A stretch of DNA of 64,000 nucleotides from Frigoribacterium sp. Leaf415 (GTDB taxonomy: Bacteria; Actinomycetota; Actinomycetes; Actinomycetales; Microbacteriaceae): positions 2,985,857 to 3,049,856 of the forward strand of contig NZ_LMQR01000001.1 of assembly GCF_001424645.1 (NCBI RefSeq), given 5' to 3'. Below the pieces are notes generated by a model. The model was given only the letters and a program-made list of their open reading frames with translations. It had not been told where the DNA came from and made no database searches. The translations under genes were made by a program, and so were the position numbers. Below, piece after piece: positions 14,967 through 23,139 of this stretch. Positions within the stretch are counted from its first letter, which is position 1, and every line of letters begins with the position of its first letter.

Positions 14967-15521
14967 ATGGGGACCGCCCGCCGCACCGAGCCCGACCGCC
15001 GTGACCGCCTCATCGACGTGACGCTCGACGTCGTGGCCGAGGTCGGCGTCGCCGGCGCCTCGCACCGCAAGATCGCGGCGCGTGCCGACGTGCCCCTCGG
15101 TTCGATGACCTACCACTTCGACGGCATGGACGAGCTGCTGCACGAGGCGTTCTCGCGCTTCGCCGAGACGATCATCGTGCGCTTCGAGGGGCGGCTCGGC
15201 GCCGCGACCACCCGCGACGAGGCCAAGGAGGCGGTGGTCGCGTTGGTCCACGACGACCTGACCGGCCCGGCCGCGGTCCGCGACCAGGTGCTCAGCTACG
15301 AGCTCTACACGCTGGCCGCACGGGAGCCGCGCTTCCGCGAGATCACCCGGGAGTGGATGCGGCGCAGCCGGGTCGAGCTCGAGCGCCACTTCGACCCGGA
15401 CACCGCCCGTCAGGTCGACGCCCTGATCGAGGGGCTCTCGATCCACCGCGCCCTCGACCCGTCTCCGCCGAGTCGAGCCCTGACCCGCGAGGCCGTGGAG
15501 CGCATCACGCGCGTGTCCTGA
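14967..15521 (+). CDS. TetR-family repressor
   Basis: A 184-residue TetR protein: helix-turn-helix in GVAGASHRKIAARADVPLGSMTYHFDGMDELL, then an all-helical ligand domain. It begins two bases after the acetyltransferase stop, so it is cotranscribed with it. The two 16-bp GTGTACG palindromes at 13101 and 14343 are the obvious targets, which would make it an autoregulated repressor of both MFS genes and the acetyltransferase. Confidence 0.9.
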   Translation: MGTARRTEPDRRDRLIDVTLDVVAEVGVAGASHRKIAARADVPLGSMTYHFDGMDELLHEAFSRFAETIIVRFEGRLGAATTRDEAKEAVVALVHDDLTGPAAVRDQVLSYELYTLAAREPRFREITREWMRRSRVELERHFDPDTARQVDALIEGLSIHRALDPSPPSRALTREAVERITRVS

Positions 15522-15687
15522 CCGTCGCGACCTGCGCCTCCTGCGCTCCAGATCGTCATGGCCACAAACCGAACTGGGGTCTCGTCGAGGTGCGGCTTGC
15601 CTTGCCAGGCGTTCTAATGGAACAGGTGCAGAAGCTGCACGGCGGTGAGAAGGTACGCACCGGATCAGGACGAGAGTCGAGAAACCA

Positions 15688-16146
15688 GTGGACGCAGAGA
15701 GCGACATGTCGCGCCGCGTGCCCGGTCGAGACACCTCGACGGCCCCCGACACGGCGTTCGGCGACTTCAACGTCGCCAGCGACTTCGGCGAGATCGGCGA
15801 CGCGGCCCGCACGCCGGCGGCAGACCTCTTCTTCGGCGACTTCGCGCCCCCGCTCGACCCCGATCTGATCTTCGAGTGCTCGGCGTCCATGAACGGCGAG
15901 CACGGTGCGGTGGCCCTCTACGAGGACCGCGTCATCGTCGAGAGCCCCGACGAGCCCGACGGCGAGGCCGTGTTCTCGACCGACACGGTGCGGGCCTGGT
16001 GTCTGGTCGAGGGCGAGACCTTCTTCGCGCTCGTCGTCGAGGCCGACGTGCTTCACCGCACGCGCCTGCCGTCCGGCTTCAAGGCCGTGCTCAAGGCGGC
16101 GTTCACGAAGGCCTTCGGCCCGGCGTCGAGTCCCACCGGCGCGTGA
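15688..16146 (+). CDS. Hypothetical acidic protein
   Basis: A 152-residue protein starting from GTG at 15688; ATG at 15706 is an alternative with GAGAG upstream. The first 65 residues are Asp/Phe/Ala-rich and probably disordered (TAFGDFNVASDFGEIGD, ADLFFGDFAPPLDPD). The remainder looks like a small beta-rich fold (GAVALYEDRVIVESPDEPDG). No recognised domain. A sigma70-like TCTAAT box lies near 15614. Monocistronic between TetR and AraC genes. Confidence 0.65.
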   Translation: MDAESDMSRRVPGRDTSTAPDTAFGDFNVASDFGEIGDAARTPAADLFFGDFAPPLDPDLIFECSASMNGEHGAVALYEDRVIVESPDEPDGEAVFSTDTVRAWCLVEGETFFALVVEADVLHRTRLPSGFKAVLKAAFTKAFGPASSPTGA

Positions 16147-16231
16147 GCCCCGAGCACGTCCGCCCCCGTTTCGGGGGTTCCGCCCGATCAGGGCGTTCTT
16201 TCAGCGCCCGCGGCATGGCAGGATCACTCTG

Positions 16232-17191
16232 ATGGAACCCGAACAGACCCTGCCTCCGGTGCGCTCCGAGATGGGCGGCCGCGACATGGATCAGGCGCGC
16301 GCGCTGTTCGAGGACACCTACAACGGCGCCGGGTTCCGCACCGACACCCGGCAAGAGACGTTCGCCTACCGCTACACGACGGCCGGCGACGAGGACATGA
16401 CGCTGCGGTCGGCGATGTTCCTCGGCGACATCCGCGGGGCGATCCAGCCCGAGCGCGAGTACGTCGTCGCCTGGATCACCGCGGGCGAGGGTCGGGTCGA
16501 CGTCGGGGCCGAAGAGGCCGCGTTCGAGATCGGCCGCCCGCTGATGTTCCCGACGGGCAAGGCCTTCGAGTTCGAGGTCCGCGAGTACCGCCAGAACCTC
16601 GTGCACTTCGACGCCGCCTACCTCGAGCGCATGGCCGCCGAGCACGAGGGTGCCCTCGCCGGACCGCTGCAGTTCGACCACACGGCCGTGCCCGACCTGG
16701 CGAACCTGCGTCGCTGGCAGGCCACGATCACCAACGCGGCCAAGACCATCCTCGGGGGCGAGTCGACCGAGCTGCTGCGCTCCGAGCTCAAGCGCGAGTC
16801 GGCGTTCGCGTTGCTCGACACGTTCTCGCACCGGTCGATCGACCTGCCGCCCGCCCTGCTCGTGCCGCGCAACGCCCGCCTCCGCGAGGCCGTCGAGTAC
16901 CTGCACACGCACTCGCACCTGCCGGTCAACATGACCCAGCTGGCCGAGGCCGTGCACCTCACGCCGCGCGGACTGCAGCAGGCCTTCAGCCGTCAGCTCG
17001 GCGTGACGCCCACCGAGTACCTCCGCACGATCCGCCTCGACCACGTGCAGGCCGAGCTGAAGGAGCTCGCTCCGGGCGAGGCCACCGTCGCCGCCGTCGC
17101 GCAGCGCTGGGGCTTCACGCACCTGAGCCGCTTCACGGCGTCGTACGTCAAGCGCTTCGGCGAGTACCCCAGCGCGACGCTGCAGGGCTGA
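16232..17191 (+). CDS. AraC-family transcriptional regulator
   Basis: A 319-residue protein with a cupin-like sensing domain in the first 200 residues and a C-terminal AraC double helix-turn-helix (NMTQLAEAVHLTPRGLQQAF, then VAAVAQRWGFTHLSRFTASYVKRFGEYPS). AGGA lies 9 bases before the ATG at 16232. The N-domain holds no signature for a particular ligand. It stands alone, so its targets are not evident from context. Confidence 0.9.
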   Translation: MEPEQTLPPVRSEMGGRDMDQARALFEDTYNGAGFRTDTRQETFAYRYTTAGDEDMTLRSAMFLGDIRGAIQPEREYVVAWITAGEGRVDVGAEEAAFEIGRPLMFPTGKAFEFEVREYRQNLVHFDAAYLERMAAEHEGALAGPLQFDHTAVPDLANLRRWQATITNAAKTILGGESTELLRSELKRESAFALLDTFSHRSIDLPPALLVPRNARLREAVEYLHTHSHLPVNMTQLAEAVHLTPRGLQQAFSRQLGVTPTEYLRTIRLDHVQAELKELAPGEATVAAVAQRWGFTHLSRFTASYVKRFGEYPSATLQG

Positions 17192-17277
17192 GGCCGCGCG
17201 GGCAGGCCGGCGCGACCAGGCCGCGCCGCGCCTCCTCGGTCGGGCTTCCCCGGCTGCGCCTCCCCGAGGTGGGCACG

Positions 17278-17337
17278 CCGCCACGATGTGAACAGTCCGC
17301 CACGTCTTCGCGTGGCGGACTGTTCACTTCATGGCGG
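17278..17337. repeat. Nested palindrome, second of the 4017 class
   Basis: Outer CCGCCA / TGGCGG encloses a perfect 17-bp inner stem (17288-17304 with 17311-17327) and a TCTTCG loop, a very stable tetraloop-like turn. The outer sequence recurs inside the inner arm, as in the element at 4017-4082. It lies between convergent genes and is a likely bidirectional terminator. Confidence 0.75.
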
Positions 17338-17403
17338 GATGGGCGTGGCGCGACCAGTCCGCCAGCCACTACGCCAGGAGGTGGACACCGCGCCACGAGA
17401 AAG

Positions 17404-17455
17404 CCTGGCGCGGTGACCACGTCCTGGCGCGGTGACCACCTCCTGGCGCGGTGCG
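17404..17455. repeat. 19-bp tandem repeat, about 2.7 copies
   Basis: CCTGGCGCGGTGACCAC units begin at 17404, 17423 and 17442, an exact 19-bp period. Confidence 0.8.
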
Positions 17456-17527
17456 CATCACCCGGCGGCGTGCGCGCGACGCGGGGCAGCCCCCAGGAGG
17501 CGCGGGTCGCCACCCGACGCGGGTCGC

Positions 17528-17620
17528 GCCCGACGGCGCGCGGGTCGCGGATCGCGGGTTCTGCCCGACGGCGCACGGGTCGCGGATCGCGGGTCGTGCC
17601 CGACGGTGCGCGGCGGGGCG
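17528..17620. repeat. 35-bp tandem repeat, about 2.7 copies
   Basis: GCCCGACGGCGC-type units begin at 17528, 17563 and 17598 and run into the end of the pyruvyltransferase gene. Confidence 0.8.
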
Positions 17621-17622
17621 CG

Positions 17623-18879
17623 TCAGCCGCGGAGCGCGCCGGCGACCCGGTCCCACCAGGCGGCCGACGCCGTGCGGGTCCCGTCGAGACGCTCGGCCCA
17701 CGCCGAGCGCACGGCGTCGCGTCCGGACCACGCCGCCAGCGCGACCGCGTCGGCCTCGCCCGCGAGCAGCTGCGCGGCCGAGACGACGCTCGTCTGCCCG
17801 AAGTTGCCGAGCGCCCCGGTCAGCTTGATCGTCGTGTAGTCGTCGACCGCGAGCCCGACCGTCGGCACGCCGCCCGCGACGGCGAACACGGCCGGGTGGT
17901 AGCGGCTGGTCAGGTGCAGTGCCGCCCCGCGGGCGAAGCGGGCCGCCGCGGGGGAGTCGGTCGTGGGTTCGACCCGCGCGGGCACGGTCAGCCGGTCGAG
18001 GACGGCCCGGTGCAGCAGCGAGTCGCCGCGCTCCTCCGTCGGGTCGAGCGACGCCCAGTGCGCGAGGAAGACGACCTCGAGTCCCGCCTCGTCCGCCACC
18101 CGATCGAGCAGTCGGGCGACGGCGGTGGCGAACGCCGCGCGGTCGGCGTCGCCCACGTGCGCGGACAGGCTGACGGCGAGGTACGGCGCCTGCGCGCCGG
18201 CCGCACCCACGGCGCCGGCGACACCCGAGGCGTCGGCGACACCCCCGGCAGGAGGCGCGGCGTCGAACCCGAGGAAGCTCGCGTCGTCCACCGTCCCCAC
18301 GGTCTTCGCGGGGTCGACGCCGAGCGTCCGCACCAGCTCGAGCGACGCGCCCTCGCGCAGCCCGACGAGCGAGGCGGCGTCGAGCAGCTCGGTGACGAGC
18401 TCGCGGTCCTCGCCCTCGAGCACCGGTCCGATGGTCTGTCCGCTGACGACGAGCGGCTTGTCGAACCGTCGGGCGACGAGCCCGAGCGTGTTCCGCTCGT
18501 AGACGTGCATCGGCCAGAGCGAGGCCATGTTGCCGCCGCCGGCGACGAGCACGCCGTCGGCCTCGCGGACGGCCTCGACGACCTGCCAGGCCGGGTCGTC
18601 CTGCGGGAGGTGACCCGCGCCTCCGTCGATCGCCGACAGCACGCGGGCGCGACGCTCGCGCTGGCCGAGCCGGCCGCCGGTGGTCGCGGGGTGGAAGCCG
18701 ATCGCGGGGACGGCGTCGACGCCGTACCGCTCGGCGGTCTCGGCCGGGTTCGACGAGACGCCGGTGATCGTGGCACCGCGGGCGCGCAGCTGCACGGTCG
18801 CCTCGTGGAACATCGCCTCGTCGCCGATGTGGACCATGCCGTCGAGCACGCCGACGTCTCCGATGGTGACGATTCGCAC
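17623..18879 (-). CDS. Polysaccharide pyruvyltransferase family protein
   Basis: A 418-residue protein of the family that transfers pyruvate from PEP to cell-wall sugars. It begins MRIVTIGDVGVLDGMVHIGDEAMF, typical of the GT-B-like fold, and has VLVAGGGNMASLWP, the LVVSGQTIGP segment and HLTSRYHPAVFAVAGGVPTVGL near the C-terminus. The GTG at 18879 is preceded by GAGAGG. An Ala/Gly/Val-rich insert (about residues 215-235) is partly encoded by the dispersed word. It is divergent from the HEAT-GT4 and GT1 genes, with which it probably makes or modifies a surface glycan. Confidence 0.8.
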   Translation of the reverse strand: MRIVTIGDVGVLDGMVHIGDEAMFHEATVQLRARGATITGVSSNPAETAERYGVDAVPAIGFHPATTGGRLGQRERRARVLSAIDGGAGHLPQDDPAWQVVEAVREADGVLVAGGGNMASLWPMHVYERNTLGLVARRFDKPLVVSGQTIGPVLEGEDRELVTELLDAASLVGLREGASLELVRTLGVDPAKTVGTVDDASFLGFDAAPPAGGVADASGVAGAVGAAGAQAPYLAVSLSAHVGDADRAAFATAVARLLDRVADEAGLEVVFLAHWASLDPTEERGDSLLHRAVLDRLTVPARVEPTTDSPAAARFARGAALHLTSRYHPAVFAVAGGVPTVGLAVDDYTTIKLTGALGNFGQTSVVSAAQLLAGEADAVALAAWSGRDAVRSAWAERLDGTRTASAAWWDRVAGALRG

Positions 18880-19098
18880 GGGTGGGACCTCTCGCTGCGG
18901 GACTCGGCAGCGGGATCGATGCCGCCCACGACGGTACCGGACCCCCGCGGCACCGAGCACACCGGCCCCGCACCGGCCCCGCACCGGCCGGTCACCGGGC
19001 GGCGATAGGCTCCACCAGGCCCGGGGCTCCCGGGTCGCCCCGGTGCGCCGCGCGCCGGGCACCGCACCGCCACCCCGCCACACCCGAGAGGCACCGCC

Positions 19099-21396
19099 AT
19101 GGGCATCCAGACCTCGCTCGACGCGATCCACGAGGCCGACCGCCTGGTCGACTCGATGCGCCTCGCCGACGACCTCGCGCTCGACGCCGCGCGCACCGGC
19201 GGGGCCCGGACGATCCGCGTGCTGCGCGGTGCCCTCGGCAGCGACGACCAGCTCGTCGCCATCGCGGCGACGAACGCCCTCGCGCAGGTCTTCGACGAGC
19301 AGGCCGACGTCGTGCTGAGCGACCTGCTGTCGAGCGACCGCACTTTCCTCCGTGAGCACGCCGCCTCGGCGCTCAGCCAGCGGCTGCCCCGCTACGACAC
19401 CGTCGGTCGGCTGATCGGGCTCGTCGTCGCCGGAGGCTTCACCGGCATGGTCGCCCAGCGCACGCTCGAGCAGTGGTCGTCGGCCGCCCCCGCCGTGGTC
19501 GGGGTCGCCCTCGAGGGTGCCCTGATCGGCGTGCACGAGCCCGACGCCCGGTACCGCCTGGTCGAGACGCTGGGCCTCGTGCGGGCCCGGATCGCCTCGC
19601 GCCCGCTGCTCACGATCGCCCGCGACCGGGGCGAGGACGAGCACGTCCGCGTCGCCGCCGTCTCGGCCCTCGGCCAGCGTCGCGGCGACCAGGCCGTCGC
19701 CGCCGTCGTGCACGAGCTCGCCCGCCATGACGGCTACCTCGGCGACGTCGCGCGCCTCTCGGCGATCGACCTCTCGGCCCCCGACGAGGTGCCCGACGGT
19801 GACCGCGTGCGCGACCGCGGACTCGACGACGGACCCGACGGCGACCACCCGGCCGGGCGCGACGGCCTCACGATCGCTCAGCTCTTCCTGCACGCCGACA
19901 TCGACGCCGGCCTCACCCACGCCGGCAGCGGCGACAACGGAGGCATCGCGACACTCCTCGTCCGGCTCGGCGACGCGCTCGCCGCGGGCGGCGTGCTCCC
20001 TGCAGGAGGCGCGGCGCACGTCCTCGACGACCCCCGCGTCGCCCGCGTCGTCACCCTGTCGCGCGGGTCGGCGGACGCGGCGGTCGCGAGCGTCCACGAC
20101 CTGGCGACCCGCGCCTCCGGACACGTCTACGGGCGCGTGCCGCTGCTCAGCGACCCCGTCTCGTCGGCGACCGCGTGGCCGCTGCGCGTCGCGGCCCGGC
20201 GCGGCATCCGGCGGGTGCTGCGCGCCGCGGGCGGCGTCGACCTGCTGCACCTGCGGATGGCCGACGTGGGCAGCCTCGCGGCGGCCGACGTCGCCCGCGA
20301 GCTCGACATCCCCGTCGTGTTCACGGTCGCCCCCGACCCGCACGCCGTCATCCAGTCGCTCGACCTGTCGGGTGCGCTGACCCGCGAGACGTTCGGCGAC
20401 GTCGACGAGGTCGAGCACTTCTGGTTCCGCACGCGGCTCGTGCAGCAGCTCGCCTCGAACGCGTCGCACACCGTGCTGTTCCCCCGGCCCGAGCTCGAAC
20501 GCGACATGCGCGAGCTGGTCGGCATCGACGTCACCTCGCACCCCGAGCGCCACACGATCGTGCCCGAGGGCATAGACCTCGACGTGGTCGACCGCTCGGT
20601 CGCCGAGGCCGCCGAGCACGCCGCGGGCCTGCCCGCGACCCCGCCGCTCGCCGAGCTGCGCGCCCTGCTCGAGACCCTGCCGCCCGAGCGCCGCGGCCTG
20701 CCGCTGCTGGTCAGCGTCGGACGCCTGCACCGGGTCAAGGGCATGGCGACGATCGTCGAGGCGTGGGCCGCCGACGGGGCCGGTGCCGACGGGGCCGGTG
20801 CCGACGCGGCCGGTGCCGACGGGGTGTCGCTGCGCGACCGCGCGAACCTGCTGCTGATCGGCGGCGACCTCGAGCACCCGAGCGCCGACGAGCGCGAGCA
20901 GCTCGACCTGATCGACGCGATCGTCCCCGCGGACCGGCACCGCGCCTCCGGACTGCTGCTGCCCGGCCACCGGCCGAACGACACGGTCGCCCGCTGGGTC
21001 GCCGCGGCCCGCTTCGGGCTGCCCGGGCTCGCGGCGCCGTGCGGCGTCTACGTCTGCGGCAGCCTGAAAGAGGAGTTCGGCATCGCCCTGCTCGAGGCGA
21101 TGGGCTCGGGCCTGCTCGTCGTCGCGCCGCAGGGCGGCGGACCCTCGACCTACGTCCGCCAGGGCGACACCGGCTGGCTCACCCGCACGTGGGACGTCGA
21201 CGCCCTGCGCCAGGCGATGGGCGAGGCGCTCACCGCGGCCTCGATCGAGACCACGGAGGCGCGCGCGGCCCGGTCACGCGACACCGTCGAGCGGTCCTTC
21301 ACGATCCAGGCCATGGCGCGGTCGCTGTCGGGCGTCTACGACACGGTGCACCACGACGAACTCGAACAGCGCGAGTGGAGCGTGAGCGCACGATGA
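19099..21396 (+). CDS. HEAT-repeat / GT4 glycosyltransferase fusion
   Basis: A 765-residue protein. Residues 1-235 form helical HEAT-like repeats (VLRGALGSDDQLVAIAATNA, VLSDLLSSDRTFLREHAASA, RLVETLGLVRARIASRPLLT). The remainder is a GT4-type GT-B glycosyltransferase, with a Gly-rich entry (GDNGGIATLLVRLGDALA), LLVSVGRLHRVKGMATIVEAW and the nucleotide-sugar EX7E region SLKEEFGIALLEAMGSGL. A GADGA repeat encoded by 15-bp units (20777-20825) lengthens a loop. GAGAGG precedes the ATG. Stop and next start overlap (ATGA). The HEAT part may recruit a partner or order the glycosylation complex; the fusion is uncommon. Confidence 0.85.
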   Translation: MGIQTSLDAIHEADRLVDSMRLADDLALDAARTGGARTIRVLRGALGSDDQLVAIAATNALAQVFDEQADVVLSDLLSSDRTFLREHAASALSQRLPRYDTVGRLIGLVVAGGFTGMVAQRTLEQWSSAAPAVVGVALEGALIGVHEPDARYRLVETLGLVRARIASRPLLTIARDRGEDEHVRVAAVSALGQRRGDQAVAAVVHELARHDGYLGDVARLSAIDLSAPDEVPDGDRVRDRGLDDGPDGDHPAGRDGLTIAQLFLHADIDAGLTHAGSGDNGGIATLLVRLGDALAAGGVLPAGGAAHVLDDPRVARVVTLSRGSADAAVASVHDLATRASGHVYGRVPLLSDPVSSATAWPLRVAARRGIRRVLRAAGGVDLLHLRMADVGSLAAADVARELDIPVVFTVAPDPHAVIQSLDLSGALTRETFGDVDEVEHFWFRTRLVQQLASNASHTVLFPRPELERDMRELVGIDVTSHPERHTIVPEGIDLDVVDRSVAEAAEHAAGLPATPPLAELRALLETLPPERRGLPLLVSVGRLHRVKGMATIVEAWAADGAGADGAGADAAGADGVSLRDRANLLLIGGDLEHPSADEREQLDLIDAIVPADRHRASGLLLPGHRPNDTVARWVAAARFGLPGLAAPCGVYVCGSLKEEFGIALLEAMGSGLLVVAPQGGGPSTYVRQGDTGWLTRTWDVDALRQAMGEALTAASIETTEARAARSRDTVERSFTIQAMARSLSGVYDTVHHDELEQREWSVSAR

Positions 21397-23003
21397 CCCT
21401 GCTCGTCATCAGCCCGGACTACGCGTCGCACCTGCTGCCGCTCGCGACCCTGGCCACCGAGTGGCGCGACCGGGGCGAGCGCGTCGTCGTCGCGACCGGC
21501 CCGGCGACCGCCGCCATCGTCGAGTCGTTCGGCTTCGAGCGCGTGCACCTGCAGCTCGGGCGCGGCTCGAACCCCGGGGTGATCCGCGCCGAGGAGCAGG
21601 TGGCCGAAGAGGACGCCTCGCTGCGCGGCTTCTTCGACGCCACCCGGCTCGGCATGGTCGAGACGCTCTCGTACCAGGCGCGCGAACGTCTCACCGACCT
21701 GATGTGGCAGCCGGTCGCGACGGCCCGGGCCGTGCTCGACGTGGTCGCTGCCGTGCAGCCCGACCAGATCGTCGTGGACCACCTCGCGTTCAGCGCCCGG
21801 CTCGCGCTCGTGGCCGGCGGCGTGCCGTTCGCCGACGTCGTGCTCGGGCACCCGACCGCGCTGCCCGTGGGCGACGAGGTCTACGGGTGCCCGCCCGAGT
21901 GGCCCGCGGCGTTCGGCGGTGCCGGTGCTGCACGGCCCGTCGGCGATGCAGGACGCACCACCGATGTGGTGTCGAACCACCCACATGCGTGGTTCGACAG
22001 CACATCGGTGGTGCGACCCGGGTCCGGGTCCGGGTCCGAGTCCGCGCCCGAGGGCATCGCGGGGCTGCGTGAGCTGTGCGAGCGGGTCGACGCCTCGTTC
22101 ACCGCCGAGTGGAACGCCGCACTGGCCGAGCTCGCTCCGCACCTGCCGCCGTCGACGAGCGCGTTCGGCGAGCACGGCGACCTGCTGCTCTACAACTACC
22201 CGGGAGAGCTCGCCGACCCCGCGCGCGAGGCCCTGCTGCCGCCGCACGTCTGGCTCGGCTCGGCCGTGCGGGCCGAACCCGTGGACGCCGAGGTCGCCGC
22301 CTGGCTGGCCGCCGGCGCCGCGCCGGACCCCGTGCCGGACGCCGTGCCGGACGCCGAAGCCGACCCCGCGGTCGACCCTGCGTCCTCCGCCGCCCTCGCA
22401 TCCGCGGTCGACCAGGCCGCACCCGCACCCGCACCTGCCGCCGCCCTCGCGACCGCCGGCGACCAGGCCGCACCCGCACCCGCACCGGCCGCCGCCCCGT
22501 TCGTCTACGTCAGCTTCGGCAGCTTCCTGTCGGTGAGGTCGGACGTGCTCGGGCGCGTGGCCGAGGCCCTGCGGCGCGTCGGGGTGCGGGCCGCGATCGC
22601 GCTCGGCTCGGGCGACCGGGCCGACCTCGGCGAGGTGCCGGCCGACTGGCTGGTGCGGGAGTTCCTGCCGCAGGTGACCCTGCTCGACGCGGCGACCGCG
22701 GCCGTCACGCACGGCGGCAACAACAGCGTGACCGAGGCGATGACCGCGGGCGTGCCCGTCGTCGTCCTACCGTTCTCGACCGACCAGTTCGCCGGAGCCG
22801 CGGCCCTCGAGCGCACCGGGGTGGGCGTCGCGCTCGCCCCGAACACGGCGACCGTCGACGAACTGGCGGAGGCGCTGCGGCACGTGCTCGACCTGCCGAC
22901 GCGCGACCCCGGTGCGGCCGGGCGCCTGGCCGGTCTGGCGGCGTCCCTGCGCGAGACGCCCGGACGGGCACGAGCCCACGCGGCACTCACCGGGCGCGAC
23001 TGA
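21393..23003 (+). CDS. GT1 (MGT-like) glycosyltransferase with palindromic insert
   Basis: A 536-residue GT-B enzyme of the UDP/macrolide glycosyltransferase type. The N-domain begins MTLLVISPDYASHLLPLATL; the C-domain has FVYVSFGSF, then FLPQVTLLDAATAAVTHGGNNSVTEAM with the HGGNNS donor signature. Typical members have about 400 residues; the extra length is two inserts. The first, near residues 188-210, is encoded by a 62-bp palindrome (21954-22015) related to an intergenic repeat. The second (about residues 307-368) is Pro/Ala/Asp-rich and contains a 17-residue tandem duplication. Both lie between the two domains, where extra length is tolerated. Coupled to the HEAT-GT4 gene. Confidence 0.88.
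   Translation: MTLLVISPDYASHLLPLATLATEWRDRGERVVVATGPATAAIVESFGFERVHLQLGRGSNPGVIRAEEQVAEEDASLRGFFDATRLGMVETLSYQARERLTDLMWQPVATARAVLDVVAAVQPDQIVVDHLAFSARLALVAGGVPFADVVLGHPTALPVGDEVYGCPPEWPAAFGGAGAARPVGDAGRTTDVVSNHPHAWFDSTSVVRPGSGSGSESAPEGIAGLRELCERVDASFTAEWNAALAELAPHLPPSTSAFGEHGDLLLYNYPGELADPAREALLPPHVWLGSAVRAEPVDAEVAAWLAAGAAPDPVPDAVPDAEADPAVDPASSAALASAVDQAAPAPAPAAALATAGDQAAPAPAPAAAPFVYVSFGSFLSVRSDVLGRVAEALRRVGVRAAIALGSGDRADLGEVPADWLVREFLPQVTLLDAATAAVTHGGNNSVTEAMTAGVPVVVLPFSTDQFAGAAALERTGVGVALAPNTATVDELAEALRHVLDLPTRDPGAAGRLAGLAASLRETPGRARAHAALTGRD
21954..22015. repeat. Palindrome inserted in the GT1 reading frame
   Basis: Arms of 27 bp (21954-21980 with 21989-22015, one mismatch) and an 8-base loop. 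It is read through in frame as RTTDVVSNHPHAWF and onwards. Arm and loop size match the intergenic palindrome at 10411-10480 (23 of 27 arm bases identical), so a mobile palindrome seems to have entered the gene and been kept as protein. Confidence 0.8.
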
Positions 23004-23039
23004 CCGACCTGGCCCGCGCCTCCTGGTCCCCCCGCCTGC

Positions 23040-23097
23040 CGAGATGTCACGACGTGCCGCTCACCTTCGAAGGTGAGCGGCGCGTCGTGACATCTCG
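23040..23097. repeat. 58-bp palindrome, family A copy 1
   Basis: CGAGATGTCACGAC, 2 bases, GCCGCTCAC and its mirror form a 58-bp palindrome with a TTCGAA centre. Copies of identical length lie at 24686-24743 and 25441-25498. This copy is between the convergent GT1 and SDR genes. Confidence 0.9.
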
Positions 23098-23139
23098 ACG
23101 GTCCGTCCGAGGCCCGGACGGCAGGAGGCGCGGGTCGGC

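Larger units (their letters stand above)
17192..17622. other. Gene-free gap of palindrome and tandem repeats
   Basis: Between convergent AraC and pyruvyltransferase genes this 430-bp gap holds a nested palindrome (17278-17337), three 19-bp units (from 17404) and nearly three 35-bp units (from 17528), plus copies of the dispersed word at 17229 and 17500. No gene with start signals is visible. Confidence 0.7.

Noticed and set aside
17623..20970. Very long open frame on the minus strand running through the HEAT-GT4 gene
   Set aside because: Beyond 18879 it is antisense to a clearly real glycosyltransferase. The length comes from GC-rich codon structure, which leaves few stops on the opposite strand.
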